Below are positions 14,837 to 22,825 of a stretch of 25,988 nucleotides of DNA, piece after piece. The notes below the pieces were generated by a model. That model worked only from the letters and a program-made list of their open reading frames with translations. It was not told where the DNA came from and ran no database searches. The position numbers and the translations under genes are program-made. Source of the stretch: Microcaldota archaeon (lineage in GTDB: Archaea > Micrarchaeota > Micrarchaeia > Micrarchaeales > Micrarchaeaceae); contig JAJYVY010000004.1 of assembly GCA_021791775.1 (NCBI GenBank), positions 1 to 25,988 on the forward strand, in the 5' to 3' direction. The first letter of the stretch is position 1; each line of letters starts with the position of its first letter.

Positions 14837-16611
14837 ACTAAAAGCACCAGTAAGAGTAACATCATAAAAATGCCTATTGCAACTGCTGCCGCATAGAAGT
14901 TGACTATTCCTGTTTCACTGCGGCGTATCGAATTTCCCAGATCCGCGACCCCAAATGCACCCAGGTAGACTATCCTGTTTATGAAATAATCTATTTCTTC
15001 TATAGCGGTGGAGAGGGCCCTGGTGCCTTTTGCAATTGCGAGGTATGCTGCATTGACAAAAAATCCCTTGGACAGGAAGTTCCTGGTCCTGCTCCTTTCC
15101 CACGCCAACCCGGCAAGCCTCCAGAAGAGCAGATACGCGCTGAGTATACCGAACCCAGCTCCCGCAGTAAGGACGATTGCTGCGCCTACGTTCACCTCAA
15201 TGTTGGTGTAGAGAAATAATGCGGTTAAGAAAATCACAAGCGCTGCAAGTATGACTTGCGACACAGTCATTGACTTTGGCTGCGATGCGTATTTCGCCCT
15301 GAGCCTTATCTCTGAATCCTTTTTCTCATTCTTTTCTGGGATGAAGAGCCACCTGAAAATGTAGAAGCCGGTGGCGAAGTCGAGCACTATAAGCACAATA
15401 TACACCGTACTGTTTGATAGGCCTGCAGAATCTACTGCAAGTTTTCCGAAAAAGCCGCTGAATGGGAATATTCCGGCTATTGACAGTGCACCTATCAGCG
15501 CGGTTGCGAAAAGCAGGCGGTTCTTGCTGAACGAGGACACTTTGTACAGGTCAGTCTCTTCATCGTTAGCCTTCATTATACTGCCTGCATTCATGAATAG
15601 CAGCGCCTTGTATAATGCTTGGACTATGAATAGCACCATTGCTGCGGCAAGAGCATTTAGCCCTATCGCAATAAACATCAGCCCCAAATCCTCTATTGTA
15701 GAATACGCCAGTATCTTCTTTATGTGGGTAGAGCCTGCAGCATTAAGGGCTCCGATTACTGCGCTTATAATACCGAAAACAAGAATCATGTTTAGCAGCC
15801 CGAGCTGCGCCAGTATGGGGAGCAGCAGCGCGACAACAAAAACTCCTGCCTTGACCATTGTAGAAGAATGCAGGAATGCAGATACCGGAGTTGGGCCCTC
15901 CATGGCATCCGACAACCATTCGTGGAATGGGAACTGCGCAGATTTAGTAAATGCGCCGAGTATTATCAGAACGAACGCTGCTACGATGCTGATCGGAACA
16001 GTGCTCATTGCTGCGATTTCGGATATCATCGTAGAAAAATTGAAGGTGTTCAAGGATGCGAATATTACAAGTATGCCGGAGAGCATCATCATGTCTCCTA
16101 TTATTATCGTGGTTATCGCTTTCCTTGCGGCGTACTGAGGCGCGTCCTTGTTTGTCCAGAAGCCTATCAGCAGGTAACTCGTTATTCCAAGCCCCTCCCA
16201 CGCTATGAATAGGGTTATGAAGCCTCCAGATACGGCAAGCAGCATCATTGATGCGGCAAAAAGGCTCAACTCTGCGTAGTACCTGCTGTTTTCTTCCGGA
16301 ACATCCATGTATCCTATAGAGTAAAAGAATATCAGTGGCGAAATCACCGCAACTACAGCAAGAAGCACCTGGTTTATGTACCCGAATGAAAGCGAGATGG
16401 CGAATGTGCTATGGAACGCAGTAAACCATTGTAGCTGCCCTAACTGTATGGTATTCTGTTTTAGAAATGCAAAGAGGGTTAGCAGCGATGATGCTACTGC
16501 ACCCCCAAGCCCTGCATATTTGGAATAGCGCCAGGCCCCGCTTGAGAAACTGCAGATAAATGCTGCAAGCGCTCCGAGGAGCAAAGGCAACAACAAGTAT
16601 AATAGGTACAT
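14833..16611 (-). CDS. nuoL: NADH-quinone oxidoreductase subunit L (NuoL)
   Basis: Largest antiporter-like subunit of complex I, carrying the long lateral helix. The 592-residue protein has the TM5 glutamate E139 (IAWEGLGITSYLLIGFW), the TM7 lysine K223 (FTKSAQFPFHEWLSDAMEG), PTPVSAFLHSSTMVKAG, and HIKKILAYSTIEDLG. Near the C terminus an amphipathic region and EIDYFINRIVYLG lead to a final membrane helix, consistent with the lateral arm. In contrast to NuoM and NuoN, the catalytic charged residues that I can place are intact. The nuoK stop is 1 base upstream of its start. Confidence 0.96.
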   Translation of the reverse strand: MYLLYLLLPLLLGALAAFICSFSSGAWRYSKYAGLGGAVASSLLTLFAFLKQNTIQLGQLQWFTAFHSTFAISLSFGYINQVLLAVVAVISPLIFFYSIGYMDVPEENSRYYAELSLFAASMMLLAVSGGFITLFIAWEGLGITSYLLIGFWTNKDAPQYAARKAITTIIIGDMMMLSGILVIFASLNTFNFSTMISEIAAMSTVPISIVAAFVLIILGAFTKSAQFPFHEWLSDAMEGPTPVSAFLHSSTMVKAGVFVVALLLPILAQLGLLNMILVFGIISAVIGALNAAGSTHIKKILAYSTIEDLGLMFIAIGLNALAAAMVLFIVQALYKALLFMNAGSIMKANDEETDLYKVSSFSKNRLLFATALIGALSIAGIFPFSGFFGKLAVDSAGLSNSTVYIVLIVLDFATGFYIFRWLFIPEKNEKKDSEIRLRAKYASQPKSMTVSQVILAALVIFLTALFLYTNIEVNVGAAIVLTAGAGFGILSAYLLFWRLAGLAWERSRTRNFLSKGFFVNAAYLAIAKGTRALSTAIEEIDYFINRIVYLGAFGVADLGNSIRRSETGIVNFYAAAVAIGIFMMLLLLVLLV

Positions 16612-16612
16612 T

Positions 16613-16915
16613 TTATCTTTCCTTTAGGTGGGATAGTTTTGTAACATTCAGATCCATTTTGAACCTTGATAAGTATCTGTAAAATACAACTAGGGCTATG
16701 ACATCAATCGCAGCAATGGCCCATATCACAAAGAGCAGTGGCAGGATCGTTGCGCTGTTGGAATATCCATACAGCGAGACGGCCAACAGCGAAGCTGCGA
16801 TAAGCATTATTTCTATTGAAAGGATCACTACGACGAGATGGCGCGATGCAATGACACCGCCTATGCCAGATGATAGAAGGGCGATTCCGATAACGATGAA
16901 GTATTCTAGCATCAA
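16613..16915 (-). CDS. nuoK: NADH-quinone oxidoreductase subunit K (NuoK)
   Basis: Small three-helix membrane subunit of complex I. The 100-residue protein has TM2 with glutamate E35 (ILSIEIMLIA), matching E. coli E36. The TM3 glutamate E72 of E. coli falls on D71 here (WAIAAIDVIALVV) in an ungapped alignment. C-terminal KMDLNV matches the family. It overlaps the nuoJ stop as ATGA. Length is the family norm. Confidence 0.92.
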   Translation of the reverse strand: MMLEYFIVIGIALLSSGIGGVIASRHLVVVILSIEIMLIAASLLAVSLYGYSNSATILPLLFVIWAIAAIDVIALVVFYRYLSRFKMDLNVTKLSHLKER

Positions 16916-17403
16916 ATCACGCTGAGCCTCTTAAGCAGTTTTATCGCGCCTATTCCGATGCCGAAAAGCATTATCATTATGGCATATATGGCAAGCAGGG
17001 AGGGAGCCGATGAGAATGACCCTGCTATTGCATTTGCAGAATATGATCCGGGCAATGCCGATGCGGAAAGGCTTGAGAGCCCACCCGATTCCTGAAGGCC
17101 GTAAAATATCAAAGCGAATATGGCTATGGACGAAATCGCCAGGACGGGCCAGTTCACGTGCTTGAACCCAGAATATGGCGCAGAGCCAACTCCGATGAAA
17201 AGGTATGTTGAAATCCCTCCGACCATTATGAAGAGCTGAATTACTGCAAGTATGGGCTGATTGAGCGCGAGGAACAGAAGGGAGTTCATAAAGAAGAGCG
17301 CAGATATCGCAACAGCGATGTGTGAAATCTTCTTGAAATAGAATACCAGCAGGGCGGATAGCATGGCTAATACTCCCAGAATCGCACCTATTACATAAAT
17401 CAT
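16912..17403 (-). CDS. nuoJ: NADH-quinone oxidoreductase subunit J (NuoJ)
   Basis: Membrane subunit of the complex I proton path. The 163-residue protein has about five helices. The conserved TM3 region is recognisable as AVIQLFIMVGGISTYLFIGVG, corresponding to VIVYVGAIMVLF in other species. The tyrosine of that motif is methionine here. The loop after TM3 is short, and the TM4-TM5 linker (residues about 105-135) is rich in Ser, Ala and Gly. The low sequence conservation of NuoJ means the call leans on position between nuoI and nuoK. Confidence 0.88.
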   Translation of the reverse strand: MIYVIGAILGVLAMLSALLVFYFKKISHIAVAISALFFMNSLLFLALNQPILAVIQLFIMVGGISTYLFIGVGSAPYSGFKHVNWPVLAISSIAIFALIFYGLQESGGLSSLSASALPGSYSANAIAGSFSSAPSLLAIYAIMIMLFGIGIGAIKLLKRLSVI

Positions 17404-17413
17404 CGCTACAACC

Positions 17414-17797
17414 TTACTTGAGGTCCTCGGGGCGCTTTATGTATTCTCTTCTATCGAACCTCTCAAAATCGTAGTCTTTTGTAAGCACGAGGCATTCTGT
17501 AGGGCAGACCTCTTCGCACAGTGCGCAGAAAAGGCATCTTTCGAGGTTGATCTGCGGCATCTTTTTTGTCCCCATGTTTGTCTCGGTATCAACCATCTCT
17601 ATTGTTTGGTTGGGGCATATCCTGGCGCACGCGGCGCAGCTTATGCATGTTTTCATGTCAAGTTTATGCACTCCCCTGTAATTGTCCGTCACCGCCTCCC
17701 TGTTTTCTGGATATTCTAGGGTGGCTGGAGAACGCAGCGCTTCCCTGAAAACCGCGGTTATCGGTTTTATTACGCCCATCTGACCACTAGTGCACAA
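17414..17797 (-). CDS. nuoI: NADH-quinone oxidoreductase subunit I (two [4Fe-4S] clusters)
   Basis: Ferredoxin-like peripheral subunit carrying electrons to the quinone site. The 127-residue protein has two clusters motifs: C51-I-S-C54-AA-C57-ARI-C61-P and C88-LF-C91-AL-C94-EEV-C98-P. Both CxxCxxCxxxCP sets are complete. Two starts are possible: ATG 17797, which overlaps the nuoH stop by 11 bases, and ATG 17779 (MGVIKP), which follows the nuoH stop by 7 bases and also keeps all ligands. It lies between nuoH and nuoJ as in most complex I operons. Confidence 0.95.
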   Translation of the reverse strand: MCTSGQMGVIKPITAVFREALRSPATLEYPENREAVTDNYRGVHKLDMKTCISCAACARICPNQTIEMVDTETNMGTKKMPQINLERCLFCALCEEVCPTECLVLTKDYDFERFDRREYIKRPEDLK

Positions 17798-18830
17798 ACA
17801 ATACGAATGTAAGTAATAAATTAGCTACTGTGAGGGGCAAGAGCGCCACCCAGCCCAGCCTTAGAACCCTATTTATCTTCATCCTCACCATTGTGGCCCT
17901 TACCACTATTATGAATATGGATACTGCTGCCGTCTTTATTATTGTCCATGCGAACGGAGGCAGTATGCTTGGGCCGAGATAGCCTCCTAGGAAGAGTACG
18001 GATATCAGGAGCGCGCCTGTGAAAAGCCTGACGTAATCAAGGGAAAGCACAAGCGCATAGTACGGAGCGCTCACGTCTGTTAGCCAACCTGCTATGAGCT
18101 CGCTGTCGGCTTCCCTCAGATCAAATGGCGCTCTTTCAAGCTCCGCGAGCATTATTACAAAGAATACGACGAATCCTATCGGCATGAGGAGGGCGAACCA
18201 GTAATGGCTCTGCGCCGCTATGATGGTCGAGAAGCTGTAGCTGTTCGCAAGCATTGCGACTGCGACTATAACTAGAACCAGGGGGATTTCATAGCTAACC
18301 AGCATTGCAACGGATCTCATAGCGCCTATGGATGCAAATTTATTCCCGCTGGTCCATCCGGCAAGGAAGAGGAGCAGCGGAAGGAAAGAGAGGATCATGA
18401 ACACCACTATAAGCCCTATGCTTGTGTTGACGCCCACAAACGTCTGTGTCAATGGAATGAATGCTATGGCCATGATGAATGCGAAAATCATCATCGGTAT
18501 GGTGAATTGGAAAAGGCGCTTGTCTGCGTTTGCCGGAACGATGTTCTCCTTGCTCAGCAGCTTTATCAAATCTGCAAGGTTTTGTAGTATCCCGAATTTG
18601 CCTACATATGTCGGGCCGCGGCGAGATTGCATCCTTGCTATGAACTTCCTCTCGAACCACCCCATAAGATATCCGAAAATGCCCACTATGAGGAGTAGGG
18701 CTATTGCGAAAACGACCAGGGCTATTATCAGCGATATCGGATTGAGAAGGGGGTTTCCTATAATGCCGCTAAGGAGGCGTTGCGCAGAGTTGAAGTAGCT
18801 CTGTATCGCTGCGGAGCTTATCTGTAGCAT
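17787..18830 (-). CDS. nuoH: NADH-quinone oxidoreductase subunit H (NuoH)
   Basis: Membrane subunit that forms the quinone chamber at the junction with the peripheral arm. The 347-residue protein has the hallmark loops: ERKFIARMQSRRGPTYVGKFG and ADLIKLLSKE after TM1, SGNKFASIGAMRSVAMLVSYE in the middle, and ERAPFDLREADSELIAGW with the acidic cluster that lines the cavity. First gene of the operon in this window. A TATA-like element at 18858-18866 places transcription start only a few bases upstream of the ATG at 18830. The nuoA-D genes do not precede it. Confidence 0.96.
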   Translation of the reverse strand: MLQISSAAIQSYFNSAQRLLSGIIGNPLLNPISLIIALVVFAIALLLIVGIFGYLMGWFERKFIARMQSRRGPTYVGKFGILQNLADLIKLLSKENIVPANADKRLFQFTIPMMIFAFIMAIAFIPLTQTFVGVNTSIGLIVVFMILSFLPLLLFLAGWTSGNKFASIGAMRSVAMLVSYEIPLVLVIVAVAMLANSYSFSTIIAAQSHYWFALLMPIGFVVFFVIMLAELERAPFDLREADSELIAGWLTDVSAPYYALVLSLDYVRLFTGALLISVLFLGGYLGPSILPPFAWTIIKTAAVSIFIIVVRATMVRMKINRVLRLGWVALLPLTVANLLLTFVLFVH

Positions 18831-18857
18831 TTTGACCCATTTGCCTTTACATCAAAT

Positions 18858-18866
18858 CTTTTTATT
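18858..18866. promoter_or_regulatory. TATA-like element for the nuo operon and the divergent small gene
   Basis: TTTTTATTC reads as AATAAAAA on the minus strand. Its centre is about 32 bases from the nuoH ATG. On the plus strand it would start transcription near 18888, downstream of the GTG at 18875, which favours the TTG at 18896 as the true start of the small gene. Confidence 0.4.
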
Positions 18867-18874
18867 CGTTTGCT

Positions 18875-19156
18875 GTGAATCATCTTCGTGGTGTTTTGCT
18901 AAGCGAATCGGCAAAGAGGATACTGAAAGAGGGGGAGATAAGGATAAGGGTAAAAAGGACCGGTATGTACCAGTTTCAGGTATTCAAAGTAAGAATGGTG
19001 GATCTGGGGCAGGAAAAGTTTGCGGAGCTATATCTCGACAGGGTTTTGGACATGGCTGAGCTGAAAAGAGTTGCGGAGGAAACAGGGTTGCCGGTAGAAG
19101 CGCAGAACGGAAGGGCGTTTCCGGAAGGGAAGGGGGCAAAGGACTTTGTAGTCTGA
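18875..19156 (+). CDS. Small conserved-looking protein of unknown function
   Basis: A 93-residue soluble, charged protein with a helix (ESAKRILKEGE), a beta-rich stretch (IRIRVKRTGMYQFQVFKVRMV), a helix (MAELKRVAEETGL) and a polar tail. The alternation of helix and strand and the absence of low complexity support a real gene. Start is uncertain: GTG at 18875 or TTG at 18896. It ends 2 bases before the convergent surface-protein gene. I recognise no family; its divergent position from nuoH is the only context. Confidence 0.55.
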   Translation: MNHLRGVLLSESAKRILKEGEIRIRVKRTGMYQFQVFKVRMVDLGQEKFAELYLDRVLDMAELKRVAEETGLPVEAQNGRAFPEGKGAKDFVV

Positions 19157-19158
19157 CT

Positions 19159-20859
19159 TTAGACTGCGAGATTGCTGATGTTGAGAGTGCCGTTGTCAAT
19201 CCTAGTATTGCCATTAACGGTGTAATTTATCGCCAAGGTATATGTTGTGGATGCGGCCACTATCGGCACAGGCAGGTTGTAGCATGTCGTTGTGATATTC
19301 ACAGTTTCACCGGGCTTCAGGGTGCTATTGAGTATTTGCTCCCCGGTCATGCCCTGGAATACGCAGGATATGCTGTTCAACTTTGCCTGAGAGGGCATGT
19401 TGTTGGTTATTGCGAGGCTTGCGGCACTGCTTGTATGGTCGAATGACAGCACGCTGCACGACAAGGCCGTAGTGGAATTCGGCAGGGAGCATGTATTCTT
19501 GAATGCTGGGCTCCATTTCATGCTGCTGTTGCTCAGTTTGAGGGATTCTAACAATGCCAGTCCGTTTTCATTTGCGATTTCGAGGTTGCTCTGGTTTATG
19601 AAGGAGTAGAGGGATGCGGTGTAGTTATTTGTTATGATTGTTTCATTTATGAGCCCAAGGTCTGTTCCGGAGCTGCCAGTTGGAGATACGTAACTAGAGC
19701 ATATGCTCGTGTTGCTGCTGTTGTATATAAGGCCATAACAGGTTGGTATTCTTGCACTTATATTGACTTCGGGATTATTCCTCTGCACATACGCCATGTA
19801 ATATCCGTATATATTGCTGAACATTTTTGCGATGCCAACGTTCCCGCCCGGACTGTAAGAGAGGGACTGGCCCATGTATGATGCGTTGATGTACGTGAAA
19901 TTGTTGAATATGCCGCGTATGCGTGGAGTGGAATTTATCACATTCGAGATTGTTGGGGATATTGTGTTATTGTAGGTCGCATTGGATATGCTCTTGCACG
20001 TGGATGGCGCGCTGCCGTTGTAATACGATACAATCTTGGTCCATCCTCCCGAATAATAGAAGCACATGCTCGTGCTGTTGCTTATCTTTGCGTACGCCCC
20101 TGTCACGCCATTTATGCTGGCTGTTTGCTGCGGCACGCTGAAGCTTCCTGCGATTATTGATATTTGGCTAGGATTGAGGGTTCCCTGCAGCCATATGGAG
20201 TAGGCTGATGCGTTATGGCTATAGCGCGCTTGTGATATAGATGCGTCGTTTATTGTTGATGCTAAGTCCTCAAACACTTTCGCCATTATCTTTCCGGATG
20301 GACCTACCATGTTATTTATTAATGTAATATTATAGCCCTGCGCAAGCTCTTGCGTCAGTGTTATCCCGCCGTTCAACAAGTATGTCGTTTGGGTTTCCGT
20401 TATGTTTGCGTTGGGTATTGAGGTGTAGGGGTTGGCCTGCTGAGGATTACTCACGTTTATGGTTATGCTGCTCTGCGCTGCCTGCCTATTCGCTATCTGA
20501 AATACGTCGCCAGGGTCTGCAATGGCCCGGAACTGGTATGTGCCATTAGAAGGGTATATGTAATTTGCCGTTATGTATGTGCCTACCCGCCCCGGCAGCG
20601 TCATCTTGTACGATTCGAACGGGTTGCCATTAAGATAGAGCAGAAGAGGCAGGCCGGATATCTCGCTGCCTCCCGTGTTATTCACGTATATCCTAAAGCC
20701 GGATTCCTGATACGGGTACATCGTACCTGTGGAATTTGTGAGCAACGTCACTTTTACATTATAGCTTGCGCTCCTAGCGGAATTTATAAGCACTGCCGCA
20801 ACTGCCGCGACAACTATCAGCGTTATTATCAGGTAGACAGCGATTGTTTTGTTGTCCAT
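19159..20859 (-). CDS. Membrane-anchored surface protein with Ig-like domains
   Basis: A 566-residue protein with one N-terminal membrane anchor (residues about 5-27, IAVYLIITLIVVAAVAAVLI) and a large outside part rich in Asn, Ser, Thr and Tyr with dozens of N-x-S/T sites. Residues about 35-135 resemble a CARDB-type beta-sandwich (FRIYVNNTGGSEISGLPLLL, then TYQFRAIADPGD). The middle contains a helical insertion, and residues about 475-560 form another Ig-like beta region with paired cysteines (ISCVF and TTTCYNL). This fits an archaeal cell-surface glycoprotein or pilin-like anchor. It lies 1 base after a winged-helix gene, so the two probably form one transcript. Ligand and partners unknown. 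Confidence 0.65.
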   Translation of the reverse strand: MDNKTIAVYLIITLIVVAAVAAVLINSARSASYNVKVTLLTNSTGTMYPYQESGFRIYVNNTGGSEISGLPLLLYLNGNPFESYKMTLPGRVGTYITANYIYPSNGTYQFRAIADPGDVFQIANRQAAQSSITINVSNPQQANPYTSIPNANITETQTTYLLNGGITLTQELAQGYNITLINNMVGPSGKIMAKVFEDLASTINDASISQARYSHNASAYSIWLQGTLNPSQISIIAGSFSVPQQTASINGVTGAYAKISNSTSMCFYYSGGWTKIVSYYNGSAPSTCKSISNATYNNTISPTISNVINSTPRIRGIFNNFTYINASYMGQSLSYSPGGNVGIAKMFSNIYGYYMAYVQRNNPEVNISARIPTCYGLIYNSSNTSICSSYVSPTGSSGTDLGLINETIITNNYTASLYSFINQSNLEIANENGLALLESLKLSNSSMKWSPAFKNTCSLPNSTTALSCSVLSFDHTSSAASLAITNNMPSQAKLNSISCVFQGMTGEQILNSTLKPGETVNITTTCYNLPVPIVAASTTYTLAINYTVNGNTRIDNGTLNISNLAV

Positions 20860-20860
20860 C

Positions 20861-21322
20861 TCATTGCCTATTTTTCAGTTCCCGCATCACTGTTGAAATT
20901 TTGTCCTTTACGGGCTGCACTTCGGATTCGAAGTACCTGTTTACCCATGCCTCTTCGTTGTACTTCTCGTCCCCATCTACGTTTGAAAGGAAGTATGTAC
21001 CTTTGGAGTTATTCACCACGTTCGCCTTCTTCAGCTGCAGAAGGTGGTACCTCAGGGTCTTTTCGTTTATGGGCTCCCAGTTCTTTGATATATAGTCTGA
21101 AAGCTCCTGAACTGACGGGTCCCTCCTCTCGATGAACTGGAAGTAGAGGAGTGAATCGAGGACTGCTATCGCGCTCAGCCTCGATTCCCCGGGATTTATT
21201 ATGCCAAGAGCGAGAGCAAGCCATCTTACAAGAGACCTGCGGGTTTCGAGAACCTCCTTGGTTATTATCATATTGCGCAGGGTGATCTCGCGCTCTATGA
21301 GCTTGGATTCGTTGAGTTCCAC
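20861..21322 (-). CDS. Winged-helix protein upstream of the surface-protein gene
   Basis: A 153-residue protein from a GTG start. The middle (about residues 65-115) looks like a winged helix: SVQELSDYISKNW, then the recognition-helix-like INEKTLRYHLLQLKKANVV and a wing NNSKGTYFLS. The N-terminal 60 residues are helical (ITKEVLETRRSLVRWLALALGI), and the C terminus is a charged helix. It could regulate the surface protein 1 base downstream, or itself. A TATA-like TTTAAATA (21361-21367, minus strand) lies about 43 bases upstream of the start. Confidence 0.65.
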   Translation of the reverse strand: MELNESKLIEREITLRNMIITKEVLETRRSLVRWLALALGIINPGESRLSAIAVLDSLLYFQFIERRDPSVQELSDYISKNWEPINEKTLRYHLLQLKKANVVNNSKGTYFLSNVDGDEKYNEEAWVNRYFESEVQPVKDKISTVMRELKNRQ

Positions 21323-21360
21323 GGATAATCACGATAATATGTTCTGTTGCTGCGGCAAAG

Positions 21361-21367
21361 TATTTAA
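21361..21367 (-). promoter_or_regulatory. TATA-like box of the winged-helix/surface-protein unit
   Basis: TATTTAA here reads TTAAATA on the minus strand. Its spacing predicts a leader of about 17 bases before the GTG at 21322. Confidence 0.45.
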
Positions 21368-21465
21368 GCGATTCCTTTGATTTCGCTTTTTGATGCGGCA
21401 ATGTGCGTAAAGACTAAATAAATTTGCTTCATTTCAATCTAGACCAGTTTATCGGTGCTTTGTTG

Positions 21466-21840
21466 GTGAATGTAGAGATAAATGCGGCGTTTGAACCTGA
21501 CACTTTGAAAGCGTATGCGAAGAACGAGGCATTTCTTGTCATATCGGTAAAGAACCTGCATGCCAGCTCGTCTTACTGGTGTGAGTGCGATGTCTTGGTT
21601 AAATCGCCGCTCTCGCTGGCGCACGACAGGGAATTGGAGAATGGAAGGACCAGGATCGGCATCGCGAAACCTGGAAGCTCGATAGAGAAGAAGATAAAGA
21701 TTTTCACAAGGCCGAACAACTTCCCTGACGATTACCCTGTAGGGATTGTGGCATACGTGTATGAGGAGGACGGCACGATTGGGGAGAGGATCGAGCACAA
21801 AGCTGCGGTTCCGTGCAAGGAGGGGGTTACCGCACCGTGA
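21466..21840 (+). CDS. Small beta-rich protein of unknown function
   Basis: About 124 residues, mostly alternating beta strands: VEINAAFEPDTL, AFLVISVKNL, YWCECDVLVKSPLSL, GRTRIGIAKPG, KKIKIFTRPNNF, YPVGIVAYVYEEDG. The pattern is that of a small cytoplasmic Ig-like or beta-sandwich domain; no signal peptide is visible. I chose GTG 21466, since the TATA-like TAAATAAATT (21415-21424) lies upstream of it; the same frame is open to a TTG at 21424, which would overlap that box. The 3' end overlaps the convergent acylphosphatase gene by 14 bases. Family not recognised. Confidence 0.6.
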   Translation: MNVEINAAFEPDTLKAYAKNEAFLVISVKNLHASSSYWCECDVLVKSPLSLAHDRELENGRTRIGIAKPGSSIEKKIKIFTRPNNFPDDYPVGIVAYVYEEDGTIGERIEHKAAVPCKEGVTAP

Positions 21841-22108
21841 AGCCTGGGAAGCCGCCTTTTGTAGGAACCTGCTCCTTTCCTAAGATGTCGATCTTCATCA
21901 CGCTTGGTCCGTTACTATAGTCTATGTTTATCCCCTTTACAAATTTTTCCAGCGTAGTGTCATCAGAATCGGCTACGATCTCCACGCTGCCATCATCGTT
22001 GTTCTTGACCCAGCCGGTTACGCCCAGCCTTTTTGCGGTCTTTGCTACGAAGTACCTGTAACCCACCCCCTGTACCTGGCCGTGCACCCTGATGAAAATA
22101 ACAGACAC
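21827..22108 (-). CDS. acyP: Acylphosphatase
   Basis: Small enzyme that hydrolyses carboxyl-phosphate bonds of acyl phosphates. The 93-residue protein is the family length. The catalytic loop VHGQVQGVGYRYFV includes the phosphate-binding arginine, the second signature GWVKNNDDGSVEI supplies the catalytic asparagine, and FPGFTVR ends the last strand. Nine bases separate it from the upstream transferase gene on the same strand, and its 3' end overlaps the convergent beta-rich gene. Confidence 0.95.
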   Translation of the reverse strand: MSVIFIRVHGQVQGVGYRYFVAKTAKRLGVTGWVKNNDDGSVEIVADSDDTTLEKFVKGINIDYSNGPSVMKIDILGKEQVPTKGGFPGFTVR

Positions 22109-22117
22109 TGCCGCACC

Positions 22118-22753
22118 TCACTTTCTAAACGATTCGTAAATCTCTGCTATTCCTCTAAGCATTATGTATGCGACAAGCAGCGCAACGAGCAGGTAGCCGG
22201 GGACGGCGGGCGCATTCAATACGTATACGAGTACAAGGTACGAGAAGGTTATCGCTTTGAGCGCTCCTACTCCAAACCTGCCCGCCTTTGAGCCGTATAC
22301 TACCCTTGCGAAGGTGCTTTTCATCTTTGAGGACGTTCCCTTTGCGCCCATGAATGCGTCAACAAACGAGTGTCTCAGCACGATGATGAACAGCAGCCAT
22401 AGCGGCAGTATCCCCACGTATGTGAAGATTATCCAGAATATGTATTCTGTTGCCCTGTCGCCTGCGACATCTATCCTTGCGCCGTATTTCGACTGCTTTT
22501 TTAACGATGGCCTCAGCTTCTCTACGTATGAACCGAGCTTTTTGTCACCTGATGCGTATCTTATGTAATCGAATATGCCGATTTTGCCTCGGCTGGCCGT
22601 GTTTATTGCGAAGAATCCGTCTATCGCATCTAGGACGAACATCACAATTATTCCTATAACCACCAGTACTGGGCTGAATTTCGCGAGTATGGCATAGGCT
22701 ATCGGAAAAACCAGGATGGTGCGAAACAGCGTTACGGCGTCTGCCCTGTTCAT
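22118..22753 (-). CDS. CDP-alcohol phosphatidyltransferase-like membrane enzyme with an inserted segment
   Basis: A 211-residue polytopic membrane protein of the phospholipid head-group transferase family. The motif halves are present: DAIDGFFA after the second helix (D-x2-D-G-x2-A) and GARIDVAGD (G-x3-D-x3-D). They are separated by about 41 residues instead of the usual eight or nine. The arginine normally after DGxxA is isoleucine. The insertion is charged (YASGDKKLGSYVEKLRPSLKKQ) and should project into the cytoplasm. It likely joins a CDP-activated lipid to an alcohol, in line with archaeal lipid synthesis, but the substrate cannot be predicted. A TATA box 25 bases upstream suggests a leaderless message. 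Confidence 0.78.
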   Translation of the reverse strand: MNRADAVTLFRTILVFPIAYAILAKFSPVLVVIGIIVMFVLDAIDGFFAINTASRGKIGIFDYIRYASGDKKLGSYVEKLRPSLKKQSKYGARIDVAGDRATEYIFWIIFTYVGILPLWLLFIIVLRHSFVDAFMGAKGTSSKMKSTFARVVYGSKAGRFGVGALKAITFSYLVLVYVLNAPAVPGYLLVALLVAYIMLRGIAEIYESFRK

Positions 22754-22775
22754 CGAATCATTTCATTCCTCAAAG

Positions 22776-22783
22776 TATAAATT
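22776..22783 (-). promoter_or_regulatory. TATA box of the CDP-alcohol transferase gene
   Basis: AATTTATA on the minus strand, centred 26 bases from the ATG at 22753. Spacing again predicts a leaderless transcript. Confidence 0.6.
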
Positions 22784-22798
22784 AGGCTAGCATTCAAA

Positions 22799-22820
22799 GG
22801 CCGTGCGGGGAAGCACGGCC
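22799..22820. repeat. GC-rich 8-bp hairpin (GGCCGTGC / GCACGGCC)
   Basis: A perfect 8-bp stem (22799-22806 with 22813-22820) with a GGGGAA loop. It sits between the transferase promoter and the end of the Yip1-like gene, next to a second hairpin. Function unknown: a processed 3' end, part of a small RNA, or a protein site. Confidence 0.55.
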
Positions 22821-22825
22821 GGGGG

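Noticed and set aside
15371..16138. 255-residue plus-strand frame opposite nuoL
   Set aside because: Antisense shadow of the conserved nuoL gene; its residues have no domain pattern.
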